DNA from: Microtetraspora glauca
Lineage (GTDB): Bacteria; Actinomycetota; Actinomycetes; Streptosporangiales; Streptosporangiaceae
Direction: 5' to 3'
DNA: 64,000 nucleotides
NCBI GenBank assembly: GCA_001570385.1
Contig: BBYL01000007.1
Location: 922,453-986,452, forward strand
The notes under the pieces were generated by a model. It had not been told where the DNA came from and ran no database searches. It saw only the letters and a list, made by a program, of their open reading frames with translations. Positions 1-7,145 of this stretch are shown here, piece after piece. Every line of letters starts with the position of its first letter. Within the stretch, counting starts at the first letter, position 1. Both the position numbers and the translations under genes were made by a program.

Positions 1-216
1 CAGGCGCTCGCGCTGGCCGGACGCGTCGCGCAGGCGCGCGAGGTGTTCGAGACCGCGATCTCCTACGTCAACGACGTCGGCCTGCTGGCCGAGGAGATCG
101 AGCCGGGCACCGGCGAGCAGCTCGGCAACTTCCCGCAGGCGTTCAGCCACATCGGCCTCATCAACGCCGCCTGGGCCATCGACGGAGCGTTGGCCGAGGA
201 GCAGATCCTGTGCTGA
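1..216 (+). CDS. Glycoside hydrolase family 15 (glucoamylase/trehalase-like), C-terminal end
   Basis: Only the last 71 codons are in the window; the 5' end lies to the left. The visible segment holds LLAEEIEPGTGEQLGNFPQA followed by FSHIGLINAAWAI, the conserved C-terminal block of bacterial GH15 (alpha/alpha)6-barrel enzymes, which hydrolyse alpha-glucosidic bonds of oligosaccharides or trehalose from the non-reducing end. The frame is open from base 1 and ends with TGA at 214-216. The catalytic acid and base lie outside the window, so glucoamylase and trehalase cannot be told apart. The next gene is on the other strand and ends 29 bp downstream. Confidence 0.8.
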   Translation, partial: QALALAGRVAQAREVFETAISYVNDVGLLAEEIEPGTGEQLGNFPQAFSHIGLINAAWAIDGALAEEQILC

Positions 217-245
217 GGAGCGGTCCTCCTTCGCCGTCCGGGGGG

Positions 246-956
246 TCAGGCGAGGCACCGCAGGGCCATCGCGATCTCCGCGTCCAGCGGATGGTCCGCG
301 GGCAGCCGCCCGACCGTCGCCTCGACGAACTCGGCGTACGGCAGGCGCGCGGTGGCCCCGTCGGCCCGCACCTCGACGTGGCCGTCCGACGGCTCGGCCC
401 GTACGGCCGCGCCCTGCTCGCCGAGTGTGAAGAGGCCGAACCGGACCCGCCACAGCGTGCGCGCCCCGGCCTCCTCCGCGGAGACCGGGGCGCCCACGTC
501 GTCGCCGTGCGTGGCGTACTCGGAGTCGTAGTGGAAGGTCTGCAGGTCCACGGGGTACGGCCCGGCGGAGGTGGTGAGCGTCGCGTCGCGGCCGAGTGCC
601 CGCATCCGGGCGCGCGTCTCGGCGTTCTGGCCGCGCCACTCCTCGAGCACGTCGCCGACCGGCCGGTCACGGCGCTGCCGGACGCACCAGTCGTTGAAGC
701 CGTTGTAGCCCCCGCCGACGCCTTCCCGTTCCAGCATGGCGAAGAGCCCATCGAGGTTCCCGTCCAGGCAGGCGTGGTTGTACAGCTCCTCCCCGGCGAG
801 GTGGCCGAGGACGTCTCGAACGGACCAGCCCGCGCACCGGGACGGCCTGCGCCAGCCCTCGTCGTCGAGCGAAGAGAAGAAGCGGTCCAGCCGAGCCGCC
901 TCGGCGTCGAAGATGTCGAAAGGATCGAGATCTTTCAGGAGTTCGGAATCGGTCAT
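246..956 (-). CDS. Mycothiol-dependent maleylpyruvate isomerase-like (DinB fold) protein
   Basis: A 236-residue protein of the MDMPI_N/DinB-like four-helix family, whose members use or act on mycothiol, the actinobacterial low-molecular-weight thiol. Visible family features are the N-terminal CAGWSVRDVLGHLAGEE block (about residues 41-57, with the first metal-type histidine) and YDSEYATHGDDVG near residues 143-155 (further His/Asp/Glu ligands). The substrate is unknown; most paralogues are not true maleylpyruvate isomerases. A GGGTAG box (971-966) sits exactly 9 bases before the ATG, the arrangement shared with six other starts in the 1-11 kb region, so the mRNA is probably leaderless; a GTTT -35 is not visible here. 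Confidence 0.75.
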   Translation of the reverse strand: MTDSELLKDLDPFDIFDAEAARLDRFFSSLDDEGWRRPSRCAGWSVRDVLGHLAGEELYNHACLDGNLDGLFAMLEREGVGGGYNGFNDWCVRQRRDRPVGDVLEEWRGQNAETRARMRALGRDATLTTSAGPYPVDLQTFHYDSEYATHGDDVGAPVSAEEAGARTLWRVRFGLFTLGEQGAAVRAEPSDGHVEVRADGATARLPYAEFVEATVGRLPADHPLDAEIAMALRCLA

Positions 957-965
957 GTGAATCGA

Positions 966-971
966 CTACCC
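966..971 (-). promoter_or_regulatory. GGGTAG -10-like box of the MDMPI gene
   Basis: Read on the minus strand the box is GGGTAG, separated from the ATG at 956 by exactly 9 bases. This matches the -10 of the SigB-type promoters described below. The expected -35 (GTTT, 14-16 bases upstream) is not seen; the best tetramer is GATA with a 16-base spacer. It is called mainly because of the constant 9-base distance. Confidence 0.4.
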
Positions 972-1097
972 GAGGGCACCGGGCGGATATCACCGAGGCG
1001 CGCCCCCGTCGCCCGCGTTCCCGGCGGAAGGTCGTGTACGACCGGTGGGTTTTCCGGGCGGGGCCGGCTGGGAGCGCGCCCTCGGTGATCGAATCCG

Positions 1098-1559
1098 TCA
1101 GCGGGCGTGGGTGTTGCCGACGAACCGCGGCGTGTGACGCTTCGCGGCCGTCATGCCGGTCGACATGTTCGCGAGACCCAGCAGCAGGATGATCGCGCCG
1201 ACCACCACGTTGCTGACGATGACTCGGGTGATGTTGTTCGGGCCGCTGATCACCCACGGAGCGATGATCGTCCACACCCCGATGACGGGGGCGACCCAGG
1301 CGAGGCCGTAGGTCCTGCCATACGCGGAGCTGTAGCCCAGCGCCAGCAGAGCGACCAGGATGCCGGTGATCAGGTTGTTGACCGTGATCCCGCTGAGACC
1401 CTGGAATCCGCAGATCCACGGCGAGATCGCCAGGTATATGCCGGCGACCAGCGTGAGCCCGTCCGTCAGCTGGGCCGTGGGATTCGCGGCTGCTGCCTCG
1501 TATCGGGCACGCATCTGCATGATGTCAGGATGCTGCCCGATGTCCGTGCTGTGCGACAT
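1098..1559 (-). CDS. SPW-repeat membrane protein
   Basis: A 153-residue membrane protein with two copies of the SPW repeat: AGIYLAISPWICGF near residue 40 and GVWTIIAPWVISGPNNITRV near residue 95. Each is followed by a further hydrophobic helix, giving four predicted transmembrane segments. The hydrophilic N-terminus (about 30 residues) is probably cytoplasmic. SPW proteins are common in actinobacteria and have no established function. I start it at ATG 1559 because GGAGGGGG lies about 8 bases upstream; an in-frame start 33 bp further out has no such site. It points away from the decayed ROK gene. Confidence 0.8.
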   Translation of the reverse strand: MSHSTDIGQHPDIMQMRARYEAAAANPTAQLTDGLTLVAGIYLAISPWICGFQGLSGITVNNLITGILVALLALGYSSAYGRTYGLAWVAPVIGVWTIIAPWVISGPNNITRVIVSNVVVGAIILLLGLANMSTGMTAAKRHTPRFVGNTHAR

Positions 1560-1640
1560 GTTGCGCACCCCCTCCGGGGATGAGACGAACACCTACCATT
1601 CTAAGTCCGCTACTTCCCCTGAATTCCGATTTATGCATTT

Positions 1641-1656
1641 AAGTCCGAGTGGACTT
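1641..1656. promoter_or_regulatory. Inverted repeat AAGTCC-N4-GGACTT
   Basis: A perfect 6-bp inverted repeat with a 4-base centre lies in the intergenic region between the SPW gene and the ROK remnant, 27 bp before the ROK start. The half-site AAGTCC recurs at about 1602. It may be the old autoregulatory operator of the ROK regulator. This rests on symmetry and position only. Confidence 0.3.
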
Positions 1657-1683
1657 CCCGAGGGTTTCGGAGGTGTGGTCACG

Positions 1684-2304
1684 ATGCCGCGGGGGCCGGC
1701 GCCGGATCCGCCGCCAGATCCCACCGTGGTCCTCACCCGGGGGCCGATCTCCCGCGTCGACATCGCTCGGCTGACGGGTCTGTCGTCGGCGGCCGTCACC
1801 AAGACGGCCCGGCCGTTCATCGAGGCGGGCTACCTGGAGGAGTCGCCGGGCGTGGACCGCGTCGTCACGGGCGCGGGACGCCCCGCGAGCCCGCTGGCGG
1901 CCGGACTTCTCGCGGACGCCACCGGCCTCGCGGTCACGCTGGAGAACGACGTCAAGGCGCTGACCGTCGCCCGGCTCTGGTTCGGCGAGGGCGTGGTCGC
2001 CTCCTCGTTCGCACTTGTCACGATGGGCTCGGGCATCGGCTGCGGCCTCGTCCTGGACGGTCGCCTGGTCACCGGGGCGTACGGCGTGGCGGGGTTCGCG
2101 TCCACCGAGGCGATCGTCGCCGCCTGTGGCGCGGCGACGGGGCGCGACCTGACGGCGGACGAGGCGGTCGCGCTGGCGCGCGCCGGCGACGTTCACCTAG
2201 TTTCAGGCGACGCCGAGGCGGTCCGCCCCCGCCTCCGAGTGTCCGGCGCGCGGCCGGAGACCGGGACCGGCGAGGCGACCTGCGTGAATATCCACTCGTC
2301 CTGA
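1684..2304 (+). pseudogene. ROK-family regulator remnant with internal in-frame deletions
   Basis: The 206-codon frame is recognisably a ROK (NagC/XylR-type) sugar-responsive repressor but is only about half the usual 380-400 residues. It has the N-terminal winged helix (SRVDIARLTGLSSAAVTKT), then jumps straight to LENDVKALTVARLWFGEG and VTMGSGIGCGLVLDGRLVTG of the sugar-kinase-like domain. The first ATP-binding lobe and the C-terminal zinc motif (HxxCxCGxxGC) are missing. The junctions keep the frame open, so it could still make a short protein, but ligand sensing should be lost. GGAGG at 1669-1673 precedes the ATG. Confidence 0.65.
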
Positions 2305-2338
2305 TGGGGTACGAGATTTCAGGCGATTTTCGAGGTGA

Positions 2339-2367
2339 TTGACCCGAAACAATCTTGAGGCTATCAA
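2339..2367 (+). promoter_or_regulatory. Predicted SigA-type promoter of the RsbW-like gene
   Basis: TTGACC (2339-2344) and TATCAA (2362-2367) are separated by 17 bases, a good housekeeping-type promoter. It lies about 70 bp before the GTG start of the ATPase gene, and the CebR-type palindrome at 2403-2416 falls about 30 bp downstream of the predicted start site, in roadblock position. Confidence 0.5.
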
Positions 2368-2402
2368 TTCACATACATGAGGAATGTGCCGTATCTTTAC
2401 TG

Positions 2403-2416
2403 TGGGAGCGCTCCCA
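2403..2416. promoter_or_regulatory. CebR-like LacI-family operator (TGGGAGCGCTCCCA)
   Basis: A perfect 14-bp palindrome identical to the known Streptomyces CebR box, the operator of the cellobiose/cellotriose repressor. It sits 17 bp before the start codon of the RsbW-like gene and just upstream of its AAGGAGG ribosome-binding site. Neither a cebR gene nor a cellobiose transporter is in the window. Whether it is used is unknown. Confidence 0.6.
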
Positions 2417-2433
2417 CGGTTAAGGAGGCGCAT

Positions 2434-2946
2434 GTGGTTCTTCCCTTCGTGATGGCGCCGCTGAATGCGGCGTCGATGCGCACGGCAGAGTGCCTGCTGC
2501 CCGCAGCGGGCCCCAGCGTGGGCGACGCCCGGGCGCTGGTCCGGCGCGAGCTCCGCTCCTGGGGAGCGGACCCGCTGATCGACGACTGCGCGCTCATCGT
2601 CAGCGAGCTGGTCACCAACGTCGTACGGCACGGCGGCAGTGCCTTCACGCTCCGCCTCGCCGGACACGGCACCCTGGTCTACGGCGAGATCTTCGATCCC
2701 GGCGAGGGCGTTCCCCGGCCCCGGGTCTCCGGGCCGGACGCGACCGACGGGCGGGGGTTGTTCATCGTCGGGCAACTCGCCGACGACTGGGGCGTCACGC
2801 CGGGCCGCTACGGCAAGACCGTCTGGTTCGTCATCGGAGCCGCCCTCCAGGACCGACGCCAGGCCCGGCCGTTCCAGAGCCATCCCCGGCCGGCCCGGCC
2901 CCGGGCCGCCACCGCACCGGCGGAGGTCAGGGTCGCCGTGGGGTGA
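2434..2946 (+). CDS. RsbW-like ATP-binding protein (anti-sigma serine kinase family)
   Basis: A 170-residue HATPase_c_2 protein of the SpoIIAB/RsbW family, which binds sigma factors of the SigB/SigF group or phosphorylates STAS anti-anti-sigma proteins. The N-box (IVSELVTNVVRHG, about residues 51-63), the G1 box (DPGEGVPRP) and the G2 box (DGRGLFIVGQLADDW) are all present, so ATP binding is expected. GTG 2434 is chosen because AAGGAGG (2422-2428) lies 5 bases upstream. The upstream region has a SigA-type promoter and a CebR-like operator. It overlaps the convergent kinase gene by 20 bp. No partner sigma or STAS gene is in the window; a link to the SigB-like promoters of this region is an inference. 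Confidence 0.8.
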   Translation: MVLPFVMAPLNAASMRTAECLLPAAGPSVGDARALVRRELRSWGADPLIDDCALIVSELVTNVVRHGGSAFTLRLAGHGTLVYGEIFDPGEGVPRPRVSGPDATDGRGLFIVGQLADDWGVTPGRYGKTVWFVIGAALQDRRQARPFQSHPRPARPRAATAPAEVRVAVG

Positions 2947-3469
2947 CCTCGGACCGCTCCCGGGCCGCGTGCCGGGCCAGCGCCTCCGCCGCGATCTCCG
3001 CCGGCGTCCGGCGCGAGGTGTCCGCGGTCAGGTCGGACACCTCCAGAAAGTAGGCCAGCCGCCGCCCGCGCTGCTCGGCCAGCATCTCCACCAGGTCCGG
3101 CAGGAAACGCGGCCGGTGCGTCCCCGAACGCATCCGCTCCGCCAGCACCTCGGGCGGGCCGTCCAGGAACACCACGAAGGCCGCCGCCAGCGCCTTCCTC
3201 GACTCCGCGTCCTCGACGGTGCTCGCCGCCGCCGCGATCACCGGAAGTCGGTCGTCCGCGAGAGCCTCCCGCAGCAGCGCCGCCTCACGGGCGTGCAGCT
3301 CCGGCGCGCCGAACTCCGCCGCCAGCTCGGCCGCGGTCCTGCCGTACCGCTCGCGGAGGTCCTCGTCGCTGTCGCGCACCGGCCGGCCGAGCGCCTCGGA
3401 CAGCAGCCGGGCCACCGTGCTCTTGCCGGCTCCCATGAGACCCATCACGACGATCGGTATGTCGGTCAC
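2927..3469 (-). CDS. Shikimate/gluconate kinase-like P-loop kinase
   Basis: A 180-residue P-loop protein of the small-molecule kinase fold. Walker A is GLMGAGKST (residues 10-18); DSDEDLRERYG (about 33-43) matches the substrate-binding DxD region of shikimate kinases; an arginine-rich lid segment (AERMRSGTHRPRFLPD) lies near residue 115. The shikimate-kinase GGG loop is replaced by VIAAAAST, so it is probably not AroK; gluconate kinase-like or an orphan NMP-type kinase is possible. GTG start at 3469. It is tail-to-tail with the RsbW-like gene and overlaps it by 20 bp. The substrate is unknown. Confidence 0.65.
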   Translation of the reverse strand: MTDIPIVVMGLMGAGKSTVARLLSEALGRPVRDSDEDLRERYGRTAAELAAEFGAPELHAREAALLREALADDRLPVIAAAASTVEDAESRKALAAAFVVFLDGPPEVLAERMRSGTHRPRFLPDLVEMLAEQRGRRLAYFLEVSDLTADTSRRTPAEIAAEALARHAARERSEVTPRRP

Positions 3470-3496
3470 GTGAACCTTCCTTCCGCGCGCGGCGAT

Positions 3497-3520
3497 GTTT
3501 GAGATCCGTCGGGGGGTTAG
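3497..3520 (+). promoter_or_regulatory. SigB-type promoter candidate of the ChaB-like gene
   Basis: GTTT (3497-3500), a 14-base spacer, then GGTTAG (3515-3520), one mismatch from the GGGTAG used elsewhere in the island. It would give a leader of about 110 bases before the ATG at 3637. It is weaker than the other examples. Confidence 0.4.
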
Positions 3521-3636
3521 GAGTCGACGGTGAGGAGCGACATGCCGCGACCGTCACCGGCACCGATCTCATCATGATCGCCGCCGGAGACGGACGCCAG
3601 GGGCACGTCCCCGGAAAGGAAAGGAGAGCCGCACGC

Positions 3637-4035
3637 ATGCCAGGTCGCGAGGAACTGCCGTCCACCCTGGAGCGCTCGCCCAAGGGCGCGCAGGAAACGT
3701 GGATCAAGGCCCACGACTCCGCCGTCGAGACATACGGCGAGGGCCAGCGGGCCCACCGGACCGCGTACTCCGCGCTCAAGCACTCCTACGAGAAGGTGGG
3801 CGACCACTGGGAGAAGAAGGCGAAGCGGGGGCCGTCCGACGCGCAGGCGAGGAAGAGCACGCCCAAGCCGGGAAAGACCGCCGAGGGAGTGGACACGACC
3901 GCGTCCAAGCATCACCTCTACGAGACAGCCGCCCGCCTCGACGTCAGGGGCAGGTCGAAGATGTCGAAGGGCGAGCTGGTCGACGCGATCGAGAAGGCCA
4001 ACCGCCGCGCGACCGCGCGAGCACGGGAACGCTGA
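3637..4035 (+). CDS. ChaB-like protein with Rho-N-type C-terminal motif
   Basis: A basic 132-residue protein. Residues 1-60 resemble the ChaB cation-transport-regulator family (REELPSTLERSPKGAQETWI, then HDSAVETYGEG). The C-terminus (HHLYETAARLDVRGRSKMSK then GELVDAIEKA) resembles a Rho termination factor N-terminal/SAP-like nucleic-acid-binding motif, a fusion common in actinobacteria. Function is unestablished; it often sits in stress-induced loci. ATG 3637 has AAAGGAAAGGAGAG just upstream. A GTTT-N14-GGTTAG promoter candidate is at 3497-3520 and a strong terminator follows at 4080-4117. Confidence 0.75.
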   Translation: MPGREELPSTLERSPKGAQETWIKAHDSAVETYGEGQRAHRTAYSALKHSYEKVGDHWEKKAKRGPSDAQARKSTPKPGKTAEGVDTTASKHHLYETAARLDVRGRSKMSKGELVDAIEKANRRATARARER

Positions 4036-4079
4036 TCGGCCATCCCGGCACCGGCCATCCCGGCGGACACCGGCCGGAC

Positions 4080-4117
4080 GCGAGAGCCCGGGCGGGGCGC
4101 CCCGCCCGGGCTCTCGC
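4080..4117. terminator. Bidirectional terminator hairpin (18-bp perfect stem)
   Basis: A 38-base perfect palindrome, GCGAGAGCCCGGGCGGGG with its complement around the two central bases, lies between the convergent ChaB-like gene (ends 4035) and the small membrane protein gene (ends 4152). There is no U-run, as is usual in actinomycetes, but the stem and position fit a shared terminator. Confidence 0.75.
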
Positions 4118-4151
4118 CACCCGGAGGCGTCGCGGTGGACACCCGGAGGCG

Positions 4152-4439
4152 TCAGCCTCGCGATTTCGGCCCGAGACCGAGCCGCCGCTGGCGGCGTATC
4201 GCGAGGTAGATGTCGAAGATCACGATGATCGCGACGAATCCGGCCGCGGCGAGCACCCACCAGACCCGGGTCAACGCGCCGGTGAGGGCGACACCGAAAC
4301 ACAGCACCAGGATGAACGCGCCGATCAGGATGTGGATGACGTCCCGCGGTGTCGCGGGCACGCGGGGAATCCCCTTGGGGGACTCCTGCTCCGGCGTCAC
4401 GCGGGGTTCCTTGGGAAAGCTACTGGGTTCCTCGGACAT
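4152..4439 (-). CDS. Small two-helix membrane protein
   Basis: A 95-residue protein of unknown function. The first 40 residues are polar and proline-rich; two hydrophobic helices follow (VIHILIGAFILVLCFGVALT and VWWVLAAAGFVAIIVIFDI), then a basic tail ending LAIRRQRRLGLGPKSRG, so the C-terminus is probably cytoplasmic. I take ATG 4439: AGGTGG is 5 bases upstream, and a GGGTAG box (4454-4449) is exactly 9 bases upstream as in other genes of this island. It begins 9 bp after the end of HldE on the same strand and may be both cotranscribed and separately expressed. Confidence 0.65.
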   Translation of the reverse strand: MSEEPSSFPKEPRVTPEQESPKGIPRVPATPRDVIHILIGAFILVLCFGVALTGALTRVWWVLAAAGFVAIIVIFDIYLAIRRQRRLGLGPKSRG

Positions 4440-4448
4440 GCGGCCCAC

Positions 4449-5867
4449 CTACCCTCTGATCCGGTTCACTATCGCCGTCGTCGACCGGTCCTGGACGTAG
4501 CCGAGCACCCGGACCTCGCCGCCCAGTTCCCTGACCAGCTCCGCCTCCGGCAGCAGGTCGGGGTGGTAGTCGCCGCCCTTGACGTAGACGTCCGGGCGGA
4601 CCAGCCGCAGCAGCTCCTCGGGCGTGTCGTCGTCGAAGACCGTGATGTAGTCCACGCAGCCGAGCGCGGCCAGCACGGCCACCCGGTCCTCACTCGTGTT
4701 GATCGGGCGGCCCGGCCCCTTGAGCCGGGCCACGCTGTCGTCCCCGTTGACGGCCACTACCAGCACGTCACCGAGCCGCGCCGCCTCGTCCAGGCAGGCC
4801 ACGTGCCCCCGGTGCAGCACGTCGAAGCAGCCGTTGGTGAAGACGACGCGGCGGCCGCGGGCCCGCTCCTCGGCGATCAGCCCGGCCAGCCGGGCCGCGG
4901 GCTGGGCGCCGCCGTGCCGTACGGCACGGAGCAGGTCGTCCCTGCCGCAGACCGCCGTGCCCGGCCGGCGCACCACGACGCCCGCCGCCGCCTGGGCCAG
5001 GTCCGCGGCGGCCTCCTCACCCGCCCCCGCGGACAGGGCGAGGGCGAACGCCGCGGTGAACGTGTCACCCGCGCCGGTGCTCATATGGTCGGGCGCGCGC
5101 GTCGCGTGGGTCCGGTACGGCTCCCGCCCCCTCCGGTGCAGCAGCGCCCCCTCGCCGTCGAGCGTGGTGACGACCCGCTCGGCCCCCGTCTCGTCCAGCA
5201 GCCGCTGCGAGCAGGCATGGAGGAAGGGGACACGATCCGTTTCGTGACCACTCTCGCGCAGCAGCCGCAGCACCTCGCCGAAGTTGGGCATGACGGCGGC
5301 GGGACGGCACTCCCGCCAGGCGCCGACGTCGTGGGCGTCGACCACGAGCGTGATCCGCGGATCGTGCAGCGCCCGCCGTACGGCCTCGGTGCACACTCCG
5401 GCGTCGTAGTCGCAGACGATGACCACGTCGGCGGCGGGCCCGAGCTCGCCGATCCACTCGACCAGCTCGCGTTCGGCCCCCCCGGGGATCGGTGACCTGT
5501 CCTCCTCGTCGTAGCGCGCGACGATCTGGCTTCCGGTCACGACGCGCCGTTTGACCGCTGTCCGCCGGTTCCTGCAGATCACCAGGCCGTCGATGCCGTG
5601 GCTCATCAGGGACGCGTTGAGCGTGGCTCCGGCCGGGTCCGCGCCGGTCACGCCCAGCATGTGGACGCGGGCGCCGAGTGCCGCCAGGTTCACGGCGGTG
5701 TTGGCGGCACCGCCCGGCTGGTTCTCGACCTCCTCCAGGGTGACGACGGGAACCGGGGCCTCCTGAGCCATCCGTTCGGTGCGTCCCCGCAGCCAGGAGT
5801 CGAGCATGACGTCCCCGACGACCACGGCCGTCAGATCACCGAATCGGGCGACGATGTCTTCGGTCAT
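4449..5867 (-). CDS. hldE: Bifunctional heptose-7-phosphate kinase / heptose-1-phosphate adenylyltransferase (HldE/RfaE)
   Basis: A 472-residue two-domain enzyme that makes activated ADP-heptose: phosphorylation of D-glycero-beta-D-manno-heptose-7-phosphate, then adenylyl transfer to the 1-phosphate. Residues 1-310 are a PfkB/ribokinase domain (NQPGGAANTAVNLAALGARV near 49; STGAGDTFTAAFALALSAGA near 267, with the catalytic GAGD). Residues 335-472 are the cytidylyltransferase-like domain with TNGCFDVLHRGH and the KGPGRPINTSEDRV block. Full length, no lesion. The neighbour across the promoter is a GT9 heptosyltransferase, so the pair probably builds a heptose-containing surface glycan. GTTT-N15-GGGTAG ends 9 bases before the ATG, so the transcript should be leaderless. 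Confidence 0.9.
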   Translation of the reverse strand: MTEDIVARFGDLTAVVVGDVMLDSWLRGRTERMAQEAPVPVVTLEEVENQPGGAANTAVNLAALGARVHMLGVTGADPAGATLNASLMSHGIDGLVICRNRRTAVKRRVVTGSQIVARYDEEDRSPIPGGAERELVEWIGELGPAADVVIVCDYDAGVCTEAVRRALHDPRITLVVDAHDVGAWRECRPAAVMPNFGEVLRLLRESGHETDRVPFLHACSQRLLDETGAERVVTTLDGEGALLHRRGREPYRTHATRAPDHMSTGAGDTFTAAFALALSAGAGEEAAADLAQAAAGVVVRRPGTAVCGRDDLLRAVRHGGAQPAARLAGLIAEERARGRRVVFTNGCFDVLHRGHVACLDEAARLGDVLVVAVNGDDSVARLKGPGRPINTSEDRVAVLAALGCVDYITVFDDDTPEELLRLVRPDVYVKGGDYHPDLLPEAELVRELGGEVRVLGYVQDRSTTAIVNRIRG

Positions 5868-5876
5868 GAGAAGCGG

Positions 5877-5901
5877 CTACCCGCCGGAGCCGAGTGAAAA
5901 C
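5877..5901 (-). promoter_or_regulatory. SigB-type promoter of hldE
   Basis: Minus strand: GTTT at 5901-5898, a 15-base spacer, GGGTAG at 5882-5877, then 9 bases to the hldE ATG. It fits the streptomycete SigB-type consensus (GNNT, 14-16 bases, GGGTA plus pyrimidine) except for the final G. Confidence 0.65.
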
Positions 5902-5938
5902 TGTGCGAAATCGTGATAAAGCGCGCGAAATGGATTGG

Positions 5939-5963
5939 GTTTGGGCGGATTTCGCCCGGGTAG
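5939..5963 (+). promoter_or_regulatory. SigB-type promoter of the GT9 gene
   Basis: GTTT (5939-5942), a 15-base spacer and GGGTAG (5958-5963) face the GT9 gene, with a 57-base gap to its ATG. It has the same -35, spacer and -10 as the divergent hldE promoter about 40 bp away, so one sigma factor would switch on both. Confidence 0.65.
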
Positions 5964-6020
5964 CCGCGTCCAGGTGTCCCAGCCTGTGCCGGAAGCAGAC
6001 GCGCCCGACGTCGAGATCCC

Positions 6021-7070
6021 ATGACGAACCTCCTCGTCGACGGGGTCGACCAGATCGCGGTGCTCCGGGCCAATGCCCTGGGCGACTTCCTGCTCGCCCT
6101 GCCCGCACTGGAGGCGCTGAAGCGGGCCTATCCCGCCGCGCGGCTGACCCTGCTCGGACGCGAGTGGCACGCGCGGTTCCTCCGCGGCCGTCCCGGACCC
6201 GTGGACGACGTCGTCGCGCTGCCCCCCATCTCCGGGGTCTCGGCGCCGCCCGGAACCGGGCCCACGCCGGATCACCTGTACGACGAGCTGAACGGGCGGT
6301 TCGACCTCGCGCTGCAGATGCACGGGGGAGGCCGCGACTCCAACCCGTTCCTCCGGCGGCTCGGCGCCCGTCTCACGGCCGGACTGCGCACACCGGACGC
6401 CGAGCCGCTCGACCGGTGGGTGCCGTACATCCCCTACCAGCACGAGACGCTGCGCTATCTGGAGGTGGCCCGGCTGGTCGGCGCCGACGGCCACGCCCTG
6501 GAACCCCGGGTGGCGGTCACCCGGACGGACTGGGCCGAACTGAGCCGGGTGGCCGGCTCGCTGCCGCGCGGTGTGATCGCCGTCCATCCGGGGGCGAACG
6601 ACGAACGCCGGCGGTGGCCGCCCGAGAGGTTCGCCACCGTCGCCGACCGGCTCGGCCGTCCCGTCGTCGTGACCGGTACGGAACCGGAACGCGACCTGGT
6701 CGAGCGGGTCGTGCGGGCGATGCGGCGGCCGGCCACGCCGATGATCGGCGAGCTGTCGATCGGCGGGCTCGCCGCCCTCTACGCGGCCTGCGACCTGCTG
6801 GTCTCCAATGACACCGGGCCGCGCCACCTGGCCGCCGCCACCGGTACGCCCACCGTCGGGATCTTCTGGTGCCGCAACCTGGTCACCACCGGGCCGCTCT
6901 CCCGCAGCCACCACCGGCCGCTGATCTCGTGGACCGTCGCCTGCCCGATCTGCGGCACCGGTGTGATCGGCCCGTACGGCGAGACGTGCGCGCACCGCGC
7001 GTCGTGGGTGGGCGACGTCACCGTCGACGAGGTGCTCGACCAGGCCGTGGACCTGCTGGGGTGGTGTTGA
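6021..7070 (+). CDS. Glycosyltransferase family 9 (heptosyltransferase-like)
   Basis: A 349-residue GT9 protein, the family of LPS heptosyltransferases WaaC/WaaF. The N-terminus has LRANALGDFLLALPALEALK (residue 14 on), the phosphate/acceptor loop of the family, and TLLGREWHARFL near 49. The C-terminal donor domain has VIAVHPGANDERRRWPPERF (about 190) and CDLLVSNDTGPRHLAAATGT (about 258), with the conserved nucleotide-sugar-binding aspartate and DTGP. With HldE next door, the likely donor is ADP-heptose and the product a heptosylated cell-surface polymer; the acceptor in this Gram-positive is unknown. Confidence 0.85.
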   Translation: MTNLLVDGVDQIAVLRANALGDFLLALPALEALKRAYPAARLTLLGREWHARFLRGRPGPVDDVVALPPISGVSAPPGTGPTPDHLYDELNGRFDLALQMHGGGRDSNPFLRRLGARLTAGLRTPDAEPLDRWVPYIPYQHETLRYLEVARLVGADGHALEPRVAVTRTDWAELSRVAGSLPRGVIAVHPGANDERRRWPPERFATVADRLGRPVVVTGTEPERDLVERVVRAMRRPATPMIGELSIGGLAALYAACDLLVSNDTGPRHLAAATGTPTVGIFWCRNLVTTGPLSRSHHRPLISWTVACPICGTGVIGPYGETCAHRASWVGDVTVDEVLDQAVDLLGWC

Positions 7071-7089
7071 GATGGGGGACTAAACCCAA

Positions 7090-7114
7090 GTTTCACCACA
7101 GATCGGATGGGCAG
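7090..7114 (+). promoter_or_regulatory. SigB-type promoter of the BON/phosphoesterase operon
   Basis: GTTT (7090-7093), a 15-base spacer, GGGCAG (7109-7114), 31 bases before the ATG at 7146. The -10 has C for T compared with hldE, as in three other promoters of the island. Confidence 0.5.
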
Positions 7115-7145
7115 GCGCTGGAGAGTCCTATCGGAGGGGGAATCC

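Noticed and set aside
3699..5495. Long open frame on the plus strand (about 598 codons) across the hldE region
   Set aside because: Antisense to hldE; sequence is Arg/Gly/His-rich with no motif, the usual artefact of GC-biased third positions.
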